Source: JARRQB01 sp965368585
GTDB lineage: Bacteria; Pseudomonadota; Gammaproteobacteria; Chromatiales; Chromatiaceae
Assembly (NCBI GenBank): GCA_965368585.1
Contig: CBDUNM010000009.1
Span: 1-64,000, forward strand
DNA: 64,000 bases
Direction: 5' to 3'
This document shows positions 1 through 8,572 of the stretch, in pieces. The stretch's first letter is position 1; each line of letters opens with the position of its first letter. A program made the position numbers and the translations under genes. The notes under the pieces are model-generated. The model was not told the DNA's origin. It searched no databases and saw nothing but the letters and a program-made list of their open reading frames with translations.

Positions 1-1
1 C

Positions 2-583
2 ACTGACACTTCCGTCGCCGCGTTTGAATTCCGCACCTTCAACAACGTTTGCGACCTGACCCAGCAGGACGGACCGCTTTTCATTGGCCTTCACGGGAAT
101 CTGCCGCAGATCATGCAGCACCAGCCGGATGTGGTGATTATCGATATGGACTCGCCGGGCCGGGACACCTTGGAAAGCCTGCGCACGGTGCAGCAAAGCA
201 TGCCGCGCCCCATGGTGATGTTCAGCCAGGACGACGACGGCGAGACGATTCGCCAGGCGGTTGCCGCCGGTGTGAGCGCATACGTGGTGGACGGCGTGCA
301 GGCTAGACGCGTGCGGCCGATTATCGACGCGGCGATCGCGCGTTTCCAGCAATACCGCGCGCTGGAGGCCGAACTGGGCAAGACGCGTAACCAGTTGGCC
401 GAGCGCAAAGTGATCGAACGCGCCAAGGGGCTGTTGATGGCGCAACGTGGACTGGCGGAATCCGACGCGTTCGGTCTGATGCGCAAGAGCGCCATGGACC
501 AGAACCTGCGCCTGGTGGATATCGCACAAAGCGTGATCGCGGCGGCGGATCTGTTGGGCGCTCAGCGCCGCCAGCACAGCTGA
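2..583 (+). CDS. nasT: NasT-type response regulator with ANTAR RNA-binding domain (5' end outside window)
   Basis: The frame is open from base 2, so the true start lies upstream of the window. The visible N-terminal part has the receiver-domain pattern (VVIIDMDSPGR carries the phospho-acceptor-type Asp). The C-terminal ~60 residues, from about ALEAELGKTRNQLAERK to AADLLG, are an ANTAR helical domain with the typical ERAKGLLMAQRGLAE stretch. ANTAR proteins of this class bind paired hexaloop hairpins in nascent leader RNA and prevent termination of nitrate assimilation operons. The gene lies directly upstream of such a leader and the nrt-nir-nas operon, which fixes its likely target. The usual partner, the nitrate sensor NasS, is not in the window and could lie just to the left. 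Confidence 0.9.
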   Translation, partial: TDTSVAAFEFRTFNNVCDLTQQDGPLFIGLHGNLPQIMQHQPDVVIIDMDSPGRDTLESLRTVQQSMPRPMVMFSQDDDGETIRQAVAAGVSAYVVDGVQARRVRPIIDAAIARFQQYRALEAELGKTRNQLAERKVIERAKGLLMAQRGLAESDAFGLMRKSAMDQNLRLVDIAQSVIAAADLLGAQRRQHS

Positions 584-673
584 CGAGTCTTCCCGTCGAC
601 GGCGTTCTCCGGTCGCGCCCCGACGCTCAGCTGCAGACCGGTCTTTGTGACGTTGATTTATCCTCCTCGGGTT

Positions 674-699
674 GCGCCCGCGTTAGCGGGCGCTTTTTT
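674..699 (+). terminator. Rho-independent terminator after nasT
   Basis: An 8-bp perfect GC stem (GCGCCCGC at 674-681 with GCGGGCGC at 686-693), a GTTA loop and six T residues (694-699). It separates nasT transcription from the nitrate operon leader. Confidence 0.9.
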
Positions 700-758
700 A
701 AGCGTGCCCGATTGGAAACTGGAAAACCCCTTGCCGTCCCGTCGTTCCTGGAACCGGT

Positions 759-817
759 TGCGTGTTTTTGGTGCATAGCATCGGCATACACACCGTATCC
801 TGCGCCCATCTCGTGCG
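759..817 (+). promoter_or_regulatory. Two candidate NtrC enhancer sites
   Basis: Two 17-bp sequences match the NtrC dyad layout (TGCAC, seven bases, GTGCA). Site 1 is at 759-775 with a perfect right half TGGTGCA and a weak left half. Site 2 is at 801-817 (TGCGCCCATCTCGTGCG), with five of seven matches in each half. Their centres are 42 bp apart, about four helical turns. They lie roughly 110 and 150 bp upstream of the predicted sigma-54 start, the usual distance for NtrC enhancers. The sites are degenerate, so this is inference from spacing plus partial sequence match. Confidence 0.5.
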
Positions 818-892
818 GGCCGGCGGACACTGGCTTCCGCCAGACCGCGTGGTTTTCGGCTAACACGTTGTTTTGCGGTCTTTAGTCGGTAC

Positions 893-910
893 TTGGCACC
901 AAGCTTGCTA
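893..910 (+). promoter_or_regulatory. Sigma-54 (-24/-12) promoter of the nitrate assimilation operon
   Basis: The sequence TTGGCACCAAGCTTGCTA contains the invariant GG (895-896) and GC (907-908) separated by exactly 10 bases and matches the RpoN consensus TGGCAC-N5-TTGC perfectly. Transcription would begin near 920 and produce a leader of about 175 nt before nrtA. Nitrogen-regulated (RpoN/NtrC) control fits an assimilatory operon. Confidence 0.85.
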
Positions 911-980
911 ACTCGTAGTTCAGCAGCGCGGGCTTCCAATGGCGGAGGCACCACAACCCTTCTCGGTGTGGGGCGCTTAT

Positions 981-1022
981 CGCGACCAACGCGGGTTGCG
1001 TGCAACGGACAACGGCGTCCGT
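981..1022 (+). promoter_or_regulatory. Two-hexaloop ANTAR target hairpins (P1 and P2) in the leader RNA
   Basis: P1: stem CGCGACC (981-987) with GGTTGCG (994-1000) around the hexaloop AACGCG (988-993). P2: stem ACGGAC (1005-1010) with GTCCGT (1017-1022) around the hexaloop AACGGC (1011-1016). Both loops have A at position 1 and G at position 4, the signature known for ANTAR recognition, and the hairpins are joined by a 4-nt linker (TGCA). The 3' arm of P2 is also the 5' part of the downstream terminator, so the two folds exclude each other. Confidence 0.9.
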
Positions 1023-1072
1023 CGTGGTCGGGGCATAAAACAAAACGCCTCGATCATGACGGGCGTTTTTTT
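1014..1072 (+). terminator. Regulated intrinsic terminator in the nitrate operon leader
   Basis: Bases 1014-1033 can pair with 1048-1067 in an uninterrupted stem of about 20 bp that includes several G-U pairs, followed by seven T residues (1066-1072). A shorter alternative is AAAACGCC (1042-1049) with GGCGTTTT (1062-1069). The long stem uses bases 1014-1022 that also form the loop edge and 3' arm of ANTAR hairpin P2. Binding of NasT to P1/P2 should therefore prevent termination. Confidence 0.85.
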
Positions 1073-1095
1073 GTTTACAGCTTTTGGGGGATGTA

Positions 1096-2490
1096 ATGAG
1101 TCACAGCAGTAGGGATCAATCGATGACAGCGGCGGGCTTCTTGCAACGCACATTGACCGCCGTGGGGCTGGCAGTTGCGCTCGCGACGGCGCAGGCCGAG
1201 TCGGGCGAGCCGGAAAAGGAAGATCTCAAGTTCGGTTTTATCAAACTGACTGACATGGCGCCGTTGGCCATCGCCTATGAAAAGGGGTACTTCGAAGACG
1301 AAGGTCTCTACGTGCAACTGGAGGCGCAGGCCAACTGGAAAGTCTTGCTGGACGGCGTCATCGACGGCCAGCTCGACGGTGCCCACATGTTGGCCGGTCA
1401 ACCCCTGGCCGCAACCATCGGCTTTGGCACCAAGGCGCATATCATCACGCCTTTTTCCATGGATCTAAACGGCAATGGCATCACCGTGTCGAACGAGATC
1501 TGGGAAAAGATGAAGCCGCATGTTCCGACCCAGGCGGACGGCAAGCCGCAGCACCCGATCAAGGCCGACTATCTGAAGCCCGTCGTCGATGCCTATCAGG
1601 CGGACGGCAAACCGTTCAAGATGGGCATGGTCTTTCCAGTATCCACGCACAATTACGAGCTGCGCTATTGGTTGGCAGCCGGAGGTATTCATCCGGGTTA
1701 CTACGCGCCGCACAAGGGTGATATCTCCGGCACCATCGACGCGGACGTCTTGTTGTCGGTGACCCCGCCGCCGCAGATGCCGGCGACGCTGGAGGCCGGC
1801 ACCATCTACGGTTATTGCGTCGGCGAGCCGTGGAATCAGCAGGCGGTGTTCAAAGGTATCGGCGTGCCGGTCATCACCGACTACGAGATCTGGAAAGACA
1901 ATCCGGAGAAGGTGTTCGGTTTGACCAAGGCATTCACCGAGCAGTACCCGAACACCTCGGTGCGCATCGTGAAGGCGCTGATCCGCGCGGGCAAGTGGCT
2001 GGACGAAAACGACAATGCCAACCGGCCCGAAGCAGTCAAGATCCTGTCCAAACCGAGCTATGTCGGCGCGGACTATGACGTGATCGCCAATTCCATGACC
2101 GGGACCTTCGAGTATGAAAAGGGCGACAAGCGCTCGGTGCCGGACTTTAACGTCTTCTTCCGCTACTACGCGACCTATCCGTATTACTCCGACGCGGTCT
2201 GGTATCTGACCCAGATGCGGCGCTGGGGCCAGATCGCCGAGCCCCGGCCGGACGAATGGTACATGGAGACCGCGAAGCGCGTGTATCGCCCCGATATCTA
2301 TAGAAAGGCCGCCGAAGCACTGATTGCCGAAGGCGTGATCGGCGCAGGCGAGTTTCCGGACTTTGCCACGGAGTCGGGCTTCCGCCAGCCACAGACCGAA
2401 TTCATCGACGGTATGACGTTCGACGGCACGCAGCCCAACGCATATCTGGAGCGGTTTCCGATCGGTTTGAAGGGTCAGGACAAGATCTAG
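1096..2490 (+). CDS. nrtA: Nitrate ABC transporter substrate-binding protein (NrtA/NasF family)
   Basis: 464 residues. The N-terminus carries a signal-like hydrophobic stretch (LTAVGLAVALATAQA), so the protein is exported and probably periplasmic. The mature part has the CmpA/NrtA-family hallmarks: LKFGFIKLTDMAPLAIAYEKG, LDGAHMLAGQPLA, SMDLNGNGITVS, GYCVGEPWNQQA and WYLTQMRRWGQI. It binds nitrate or nitrite for the NrtBC importer encoded next. I chose the ATG at 1096, preceded by a GGGGG Shine-Dalgarno-like run, over an in-frame TTG at 1084. It is the first gene after the regulated terminator, so the ANTAR switch controls the whole operon. Bicarbonate or cyanate transporters are related, but the nirB/nasA context argues for nitrate. 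Confidence 0.93.
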   Translation: MSHSSRDQSMTAAGFLQRTLTAVGLAVALATAQAESGEPEKEDLKFGFIKLTDMAPLAIAYEKGYFEDEGLYVQLEAQANWKVLLDGVIDGQLDGAHMLAGQPLAATIGFGTKAHIITPFSMDLNGNGITVSNEIWEKMKPHVPTQADGKPQHPIKADYLKPVVDAYQADGKPFKMGMVFPVSTHNYELRYWLAAGGIHPGYYAPHKGDISGTIDADVLLSVTPPPQMPATLEAGTIYGYCVGEPWNQQAVFKGIGVPVITDYEIWKDNPEKVFGLTKAFTEQYPNTSVRIVKALIRAGKWLDENDNANRPEAVKILSKPSYVGADYDVIANSMTGTFEYEKGDKRSVPDFNVFFRYYATYPYYSDAVWYLTQMRRWGQIAEPRPDEWYMETAKRVYRPDIYRKAAEALIAEGVIGAGEFPDFATESGFRQPQTEFIDGMTFDGTQPNAYLERFPIGLKGQDKI

Positions 2491-2525
2491 ATCCAGGCCG
2501 TACCCGAGATTCAGGAGCCAAGCGC

Positions 2526-3557
2526 ATGAATTCAACGACCTCCATACGGACTGTGTTCCGTATCCCGTTCAAGGACCCGTTCATGGACTATCTGTCCGGC
2601 GAACTGATCGCCAGGCAGGTCGGCCGCTTCGCACAGGGTGTGTTGGTCCCTTTGGTCGCGATCGGGGTGTTCCTGATGCTCTGGTCGGTGGGCGCAAAAA
2701 ACGTACAGACTTCGCTTGGGCAGTTGCCCGGTCCGAGCCAGGTCTGGGAGCAGACCGTGACCCTGTACCAGGAGCATAAAGCGGAGCGGGCCAAACAGGA
2801 GGCGTTTTACGGGCGTATCGAAAAGCGCCTGGAGGAGGCCATCGCGGCCGGTAAACCGCCGCCAACGATCGCCAGGATCAAGTCGCGCAAGTACACCGGC
2901 GCGCCGACCTTTATCGATCAGATCGTCACCAGTCTGATCACCGTCGCGGCCGGGTTCCTGTTGGGTTCGATCGTCGCCATACCGATCGGTATTGTCTGTG
3001 GTATGAGCGAGACCCTGTATCGGGCGCTGAACCCGATCATCCAGGTATTCAAACCGGTGTCGCCGCTGGCCTGGCTGCCCTTGGTCACCATGGTGGTCTC
3101 GGCGGTTTATGTCAGTACCGATCCGCTGTTCGACAAGTCGTTCCTGACCTCGGCCATTACGGTCACTCTGTGCTGTTTGTGGCCCACCGTGATCAACACC
3201 ACGGTGGGCGTCTCGGGGGTGAGCAAGGACTTGCTCAACGTCAGCCGGGTATTGCGTCTTAACTGGTTGACCAAGACGGTCGAGATCGTCCTGCCGTCGG
3301 CGATCCCGATGATCTTCACCGGTCTGCGGCTGTCACTGGGTATCGGCTGGATGGTTTTGATCGCCGCCGAGATGCTGGCGCAGAACCCGGGTCTGGGCAA
3401 GTTCGTCTGGGACGAGTTTCAAAACGGCAGTTCGAACTCGCTGGCGCGCATCATGGTGGCGGTGCTGGTGATCGGTTTGATCGGCTTCGTGCTCGATCGC
3501 GGCATGCTGGCCCTGCAGCGCGCGTTCAGCTGGGACAAGGGCGCCGTGCTGCGCTGA
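2526..3557 (+). CDS. nrtB: Nitrate ABC transporter permease (NrtB family)
   Basis: 343 residues, inner-membrane permease of the BPD_transp_1 type. Several hydrophobic segments are visible, including GVLVPLVAIGVFLMLWSVG near the N-terminus and VAAGFLLGSIVAIPIGIVCG in the middle. The cytoplasmic coupling loop reads VLRLNWLTKTVEIVLPSAIP followed by GLRLSLGIGWMVLIAAEM, the EAA-type motif that contacts the ATPase. It lies 35 bp after nrtA with an AGGAG site before the ATG and 17 bp before nrtC, so the three genes form one transport operon. An internal ATG at 2583 is an alternative start. Confidence 0.92.
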   Translation: MNSTTSIRTVFRIPFKDPFMDYLSGELIARQVGRFAQGVLVPLVAIGVFLMLWSVGAKNVQTSLGQLPGPSQVWEQTVTLYQEHKAERAKQEAFYGRIEKRLEEAIAAGKPPPTIARIKSRKYTGAPTFIDQIVTSLITVAAGFLLGSIVAIPIGIVCGMSETLYRALNPIIQVFKPVSPLAWLPLVTMVVSAVYVSTDPLFDKSFLTSAITVTLCCLWPTVINTTVGVSGVSKDLLNVSRVLRLNWLTKTVEIVLPSAIPMIFTGLRLSLGIGWMVLIAAEMLAQNPGLGKFVWDEFQNGSSNSLARIMVAVLVIGLIGFVLDRGMLALQRAFSWDKGAVLR

Positions 3558-3574
3558 TTGGAGAGGAAAAGATC

Positions 3575-5797
3575 ATGCAACACTATCTCGAAATCGACCA
3601 CGTCAGTATCACCTTCCCGACGGACAATGGTCCGCTGAACGTATTAAACGGCGTCAACCTGAAGGTGGAAAAGGGCGAGTTCATATCGTTGATCGGTCAT
3701 TCCGGGTGCGGTAAATCCACCGTACTCAATATCGTGGCCGGTTTGCTTCAGGCGACCGAAGGCGGCGTCGTGCTGGAAGGGCGCGAAGTCCAGGATCCCG
3801 GCCCGGACCGGGCGGTGGTCTTTCAAAATCACTCCCTGCTGCCCTGGTTGACGGTGTACGGCAACGTGCGCCTGGCCGTCGACAAGGTATTCAAAACGAC
3901 CAAGTCCAAGGCCGAGCGCGACGAATGGACCCGGCACAATCTTGAGTTGGTGCACATGTCGCACGCCTTGAACCTGAAACCCGACGAAATCTCGGGCGGC
4001 ATGAAGCAGCGGGTAGGTATTGCCCGCGCCCTGTCGATGGAACCCAAGGTGCTGCTGATGGACGAACCCTTCGGCGCGCTGGATTCGTTGACCCGAACCC
4101 ATATGCAGGATTCCCTGATGGCAATTCAGGCGCGGCTCAACAACACGGTAATCATGATTACTCACGACGTTGACGAGGCGGTACTGTTGTCCGATCGCAT
4201 CGTCATGATGACCAACGGGCCTGCGGCGACCGTCGGCGAGGTACTTGAGATCGGTCTGCTGCGCCCGCGCGACCGCCTCGAGCTCGCAGAAGACCCGACC
4301 TACAACCACTACCGCGCCGAAGTGGTCAAGTTTCTGCACGAGCGCCACCTGCAAAAGATCGAGCCGGCGTCGGACCAATCGACCAAGGTGCCCAAAACCA
4401 CCGTGCTCGATCTGTCGCACTGGCGCAAGAAGCGTGTGCAAGGCTCGTCGACGAGATTGGAAAAGCGCGATCTGGAACTCGGTTTCATCCCGTTGACGGA
4501 TTGTGCGCCCCTGGTCGTAGCCAAGGAAAAGGGCTTCTTCGCCAAACACGGCTTGCACGTTGAACTGTCGCGCGAATCATCCTGGGCCAATATTCGCGAC
4601 AAGGTGTCGGTCGGTATGTTGGATGGCGCGCAGATGCTCGCCGGTATGCCGCTGGCGAGTGCCTGTGGCATCGATGTGTCGGCGCCGATGATCACCGCCA
4701 TGAGCCTGGATCTCAACGGCAATGCCATCACGGTGTCCAACGCATTGTACGATCGCATGCGGGCGACCGGCATCGATGAACTCGACACGCCGTTCGGTAG
4801 TGCCTGGGCCCTTAAGCAGGTGATTGACGAGAACCGTTTGGCGGGTGCCAAGCCCCTGGTGTTCGCCACGGTGTTTCCGTATTCGTCGCACAACTATCTG
4901 TTGCGATACTGGCTGGCTGCGGTGGGCATAGATCCGGATCAGGACCTGCAGCTCACGGTGGTACCGCCCCCGCAGATGGTGCACTACCTCGGGGCGGGTA
5001 TGATCTCCGGCTTTTGTGTCGGCGAACCCTGGAATACGCAGGCGCTCAGCGCCGACCTTGGCCGTATCCTCACCACCAGTCACGACGTCTGGAACAACCA
5101 CCCCGAGAAGGTATTCGGCGTCACCTGGGCCTGGGCCGCGGAGCATCCCAATACGCACATGGCCGTGCTGTCTGCCTTGCTCGAGGCAAGCGCGTGGGTC
5201 GACGATTCGACCAACCGTACCGAGACGGCGGAGCTGTTGAGTCAGGGCCGCTATGTCAATGCGCCCGCCAACCAGTTGGCGATGTCGCTGCACGGTATGC
5301 TGCAGCTAGGTGTGGCTGCAGCGCCGGCGGTCAAGCCGGAATTCAATGTCTTCCATCGCCACGCGGCGAACTTCCCGTGGCGATCGCATGCGCTCTGGTT
5401 CCTCACTCAAATGGTGCGCTGGGGTCAGATCACAGAGGCCGTCGATTTGCGCATCATCGCGGAGAAGGTTTATCGACCGGATATCTATCGCGAGGTGGCG
5501 CAACGACTGGGTCTGCCGACGGTGAGCGCAGACTACAAAGCGGAAGGCGCGCACCTGGAACCCTGGGTGCTGGGCAGTGGCGAATCGGCGCAGCGTCTGG
5601 GATCCGACGCCTTCTGCGATGGCCGGATCTTCTCGGCGGCGGACCTCCCCGCCTATCTGCAACAGTTCGAAATCAACAGGCAACAGGTGGCTCGGGAGGA
5701 TTTCGCGCGCGCGAACGCCGCTTGGTCCGACCAGGAGCGGGAGTCGTGCATCACGGCGACCAAGCCCGAGGCACCCGTGGCGGGAGGTGCACGATGA
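3575..5797 (+). CDS. nrtC: Nitrate ABC transporter ATP-binding protein fused to an NrtA-like domain (NrtC type)
   Basis: 740 residues in two parts. Residues 1-~260 are an ABC ATPase with Walker A GHSGCGKST (41-49), signature SGGMKQRVG (~140-148), Walker B VLLMDEP (~159-165) and the H-loop in MITHDVDEA. From about residue 300 to the end the protein repeats the NrtA substrate-binding fold: LELGFIPLTDCAPLVVAKEKG, LDGAQMLAGMPLA, SLDLNGNAITVS and GFCVGEPWNTQA. Cyanobacterial NrtC has this same fusion, and its C-terminal domain is reported to act in regulation of transport. The protein is longer than cyanobacterial NrtC (about 660 residues). Its stop overlaps the nirB start (ATGA), suggesting translational coupling. 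Confidence 0.93.
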   Translation: MQHYLEIDHVSITFPTDNGPLNVLNGVNLKVEKGEFISLIGHSGCGKSTVLNIVAGLLQATEGGVVLEGREVQDPGPDRAVVFQNHSLLPWLTVYGNVRLAVDKVFKTTKSKAERDEWTRHNLELVHMSHALNLKPDEISGGMKQRVGIARALSMEPKVLLMDEPFGALDSLTRTHMQDSLMAIQARLNNTVIMITHDVDEAVLLSDRIVMMTNGPAATVGEVLEIGLLRPRDRLELAEDPTYNHYRAEVVKFLHERHLQKIEPASDQSTKVPKTTVLDLSHWRKKRVQGSSTRLEKRDLELGFIPLTDCAPLVVAKEKGFFAKHGLHVELSRESSWANIRDKVSVGMLDGAQMLAGMPLASACGIDVSAPMITAMSLDLNGNAITVSNALYDRMRATGIDELDTPFGSAWALKQVIDENRLAGAKPLVFATVFPYSSHNYLLRYWLAAVGIDPDQDLQLTVVPPPQMVHYLGAGMISGFCVGEPWNTQALSADLGRILTTSHDVWNNHPEKVFGVTWAWAAEHPNTHMAVLSALLEASAWVDDSTNRTETAELLSQGRYVNAPANQLAMSLHGMLQLGVAAAPAVKPEFNVFHRHAANFPWRSHALWFLTQMVRWGQITEAVDLRIIAEKVYRPDIYREVAQRLGLPTVSADYKAEGAHLEPWVLGSGESAQRLGSDAFCDGRIFSAADLPAYLQQFEINRQQVAREDFARANAAWSDQERESCITATKPEAPVAGGAR

Positions 5798-8223
5798 AAG
5801 ATCGTTTGATCCTGATCGGCAATGGTATGGCAGGTGTCCGTACCCTGGAGGAATTGCTCAAGCTGGATAAGGACCGTTTCGCTATTACGGTATTCGGCGC
5901 CGAACCGCATCCCAACTACAACCGGATCATGTTGTCGCCGGTACTGGCGTCGGAAAAGACCATCGATGACATCGTGCTCAACGATCGGGCCTGGTATGCA
6001 GAAAACGGCATCACGCTGAACTGCGGCGACCCGGTGGTGCAGATCGATCGCGTCAAATGCACGGTGACCACCGCGCACGGGGAGACTTTGGGCTATGATC
6101 GCCTGCTGCTGGCGACGGGCTCCAGCCCCTTCATCATTCCCGTACCGGGACACGACAAGCAGGGCGTGATCGGGTTTCGCGATATCGCGGACGTGAACAC
6201 CATGTTGGCGGCGGCGCGGCGGTTCAAAAAGGCAGTGGTGATCGGCGGCGGACTGTTGGGCCTGGAGGCGGCCAACGGTCTGATGAAAAACGGTATGGAG
6301 GTGAGCGTCGTTCACCTGCTGGATACATTGATGGAACGGCAGCTGGACCCACCGGCCGCGGCGTTGCTAAAAGCCTCGCTCGAGGCACGCGGTATGCGCT
6401 TTATGATGAAGGCTCAGACCTCGGAGCTGTTGGGCGACGAACGGGTCACCGGGGTCAGGTTTGCCGACGGGACCGTGATCGATGCCGACCTGGTGGTAAT
6501 GGCGGTGGGCATCCGCCCGAACATTATGCTGGCACAGGCCGCGGGGATACATTGTGAGCGCGGTATCGTGGTGAACGATACCCTGCAGACCTACGACCCC
6601 AAAGTCTACGCGGTCGGGGAGTGCGTGCAGCACCGCGGTATGTGTTACGGACTGGTGGCGCCGCTGTTCGACCAGGCGAAGGTCTGCGCCAACCACCTCG
6701 CACAATTGGGGATTGCCCGCTATGAGGGGTCGGTGACTTCCACCAAATTGAAGGTCACCGGTATCGACCTGTTCTCAGCGGGCGATTTCAACGAGGGCGA
6801 AGGCGACGAAACCCTGGTGTTGCAGGATCCGTCGCAAGGCATCTACAAGAAGCTGGTGATTCGCGACGACAAGATCAAGGGCGCGGTCATGTACGGCGAC
6901 ACCATGGACGGCACCTGGTACTTCCAGCTGTTGCGCGAGGGTACCGATATCTCGGCCTTCCGCAGTACCATTCTGTTCGGTCAGCACGACTTGGGTGACG
7001 CCGGGCACGGGGATAGCAAAGTCCTGTCGCTGCCGGACACCGCCGAGGTATGCGGCTGCAACGGCGTGTGCAAGGGCGAGATCACCGATGCGATCGTCAA
7101 GCGGGGCCTGTTCACGCTGGCGGATGTGCGCGCGCATACCAAGGCGTCGAGTTCCTGCGGCTCGTGTACCGGCCTGGTGGAAGCGCTGCTCGCCAGTACC
7201 GTGGGCGAGGGGTATGCGGCGGCACCGAGCAAGCAGCCATTATGTGCCTGCACCGATCACAGCCACGACGAAGTGATCACCGCGATCAAGGCGAACGCGT
7301 TGCAGACCATGGACAAGGTGCGCCACTTCATGGAATGGAAGACGCCCGACGGTTGTGCGGTTTGCCGTCCGGCATTGAACTACTATCTGCTGGTCAACTG
7401 GCCCGGTGAGTATCAGGACGATGCCCAGTCGCGCTTCATCAACGAACGCGCCCACGGCAATATCCAGAAGGACGGAACCTATTCGGTGGTGCCGCGAATG
7501 TTCGGTGGCCTGTGTACGCCGTCGGATCTACGCGCGATCGCCGATGCCTGCGACAAATACGATGTGCCGGAAATGAAGGTCACCGGTGGTCAGCGTATCG
7601 ACCTGTTCGGCGTCAGGAAGGAAGACCTGCCGGCGATGTGGAAAGACCTGTCGGACGCCGGATTCGTCTCCGGCCATGCCTACGGCAAGGCGATGCGTAC
7701 CGTCAAGACCTGCGCGGGCAAGACCTGGTGCCGCTTTGGTACCCAAAACTCGACCGGGCTGGGCGTCAAGCTGGAGGAACTCACCTGGGGCTCGTGGATG
7801 CCGCACAAGTTCAAGCTGGCGGTATCGGGTTGCCCGCGTAACTGCGCCGAGGCGACGATCAAGGACTTCGGCGTGGTCTGCGTCGACTCGGGGTACGAGT
7901 TGCACGTCGGCGGCAACGGCGGCATCAAGGTGCGCGTTACCGACTTGCTGACCAAGGTCGAGACCGAGGAGCAGGTTTTGGAATACTGCGGTGCCTTTAT
8001 CCAACTGTATCGTGAAGAGGCGCATTATCTGGAACGCACGGCGCCCTGGGTCGAAAGGGTCGGACTCGGCCATATCAAACAACGGGTGTCAGAAGACGCG
8101 GCAAACCGCGCGGCGCTGTACGCGCGGTTTAAATACAGCCAGCGCTTTGCGCAGATCGACCCGTGGAAGGCGCGTGCCGAAGGCGCGCAGGCGCACGAAT
8201 TCCAACCACTGAAAATCGCTTGA
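5794..8223 (+). CDS. nirB: Assimilatory nitrite reductase [NAD(P)H] large subunit
   Basis: 809 residues, the normal family size. It reduces nitrite to ammonium with six electrons from NAD(P)H. The N-terminus is an FAD/NAD(P)-binding pyridine nucleotide-disulfide reductase domain (LILIGNGMAG, then VVIGGGLLGLEAA). Next comes a BFD-type [2Fe-2S] domain (VCGCNGVCKGEI ... SSCGSCTGL), then the ferredoxin-like nitrite/sulfite reductase halves. The siroheme/[4Fe-4S] ligands are TCAGKTWCRFG and VSGCPRNCAEA. The open frame extends upstream to 5014, but the ATG at 5794, overlapping the nrtC stop, gives the canonical N-terminus. Confidence 0.96.
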   Translation: MKDRLILIGNGMAGVRTLEELLKLDKDRFAITVFGAEPHPNYNRIMLSPVLASEKTIDDIVLNDRAWYAENGITLNCGDPVVQIDRVKCTVTTAHGETLGYDRLLLATGSSPFIIPVPGHDKQGVIGFRDIADVNTMLAAARRFKKAVVIGGGLLGLEAANGLMKNGMEVSVVHLLDTLMERQLDPPAAALLKASLEARGMRFMMKAQTSELLGDERVTGVRFADGTVIDADLVVMAVGIRPNIMLAQAAGIHCERGIVVNDTLQTYDPKVYAVGECVQHRGMCYGLVAPLFDQAKVCANHLAQLGIARYEGSVTSTKLKVTGIDLFSAGDFNEGEGDETLVLQDPSQGIYKKLVIRDDKIKGAVMYGDTMDGTWYFQLLREGTDISAFRSTILFGQHDLGDAGHGDSKVLSLPDTAEVCGCNGVCKGEITDAIVKRGLFTLADVRAHTKASSSCGSCTGLVEALLASTVGEGYAAAPSKQPLCACTDHSHDEVITAIKANALQTMDKVRHFMEWKTPDGCAVCRPALNYYLLVNWPGEYQDDAQSRFINERAHGNIQKDGTYSVVPRMFGGLCTPSDLRAIADACDKYDVPEMKVTGGQRIDLFGVRKEDLPAMWKDLSDAGFVSGHAYGKAMRTVKTCAGKTWCRFGTQNSTGLGVKLEELTWGSWMPHKFKLAVSGCPRNCAEATIKDFGVVCVDSGYELHVGGNGGIKVRVTDLLTKVETEEQVLEYCGAFIQLYREEAHYLERTAPWVERVGLGHIKQRVSEDAANRAALYARFKYSQRFAQIDPWKARAEGAQAHEFQPLKIA

Positions 8224-8242
8224 CGATCGCGAGGAACCACGC

Positions 8243-8572
8243 ATGATCAATTGGACGCAAATCGCCCGGATCGAGGACATTCCACGCCTAGGCGCGCGGG
8301 TATTGCAGACCGAAACCATGGATATCGCGCTGTTCCGCACGGCCGACGATCGGGTTTTTGCCCTGCGCGATCGTTGTCCGCACAAAGGCGGGCCGCTGTC
8401 GCAGGGAATTGTACATGGCGGAACCGTGACCTGTCCCTTGCACAACTGGAAGATTGATCTCGCCTCCGGCGAGGCGCAGGGGCCGGATGAAGGTTGTACC
8501 CATCGCTTTTCGGTGAAGGTGGAAGACGGCACGGTATTCCTCGCTATCAAAGCTGAGGAAGCAGCGGCGTAG
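8243..8572 (+). CDS. nirD: Nitrite reductase small subunit (Rieske-type)
   Basis: 109 residues, the usual NirD size. It has a Rieske fold with Cys-His pairs in CPHKGGPLSQG and CPLHNWKID, so a [2Fe-2S] cluster with two Cys and two His ligands is expected; many NirD proteins lack one or more of these ligands, but here all four are present. It starts 19 bp after nirB with a GAGG site and pairs with NirB in the cytoplasm. Confidence 0.93.
   Translation: MINWTQIARIEDIPRLGARVLQTETMDIALFRTADDRVFALRDRCPHKGGPLSQGIVHGGTVTCPLHNWKIDLASGEAQGPDEGCTHRFSVKVEDGTVFLAIKAEEAAA

Noticed and set aside
1465..2535. 356-codon open frame on the minus strand
   Set aside because: Antisense to nrtA and without domain similarity.
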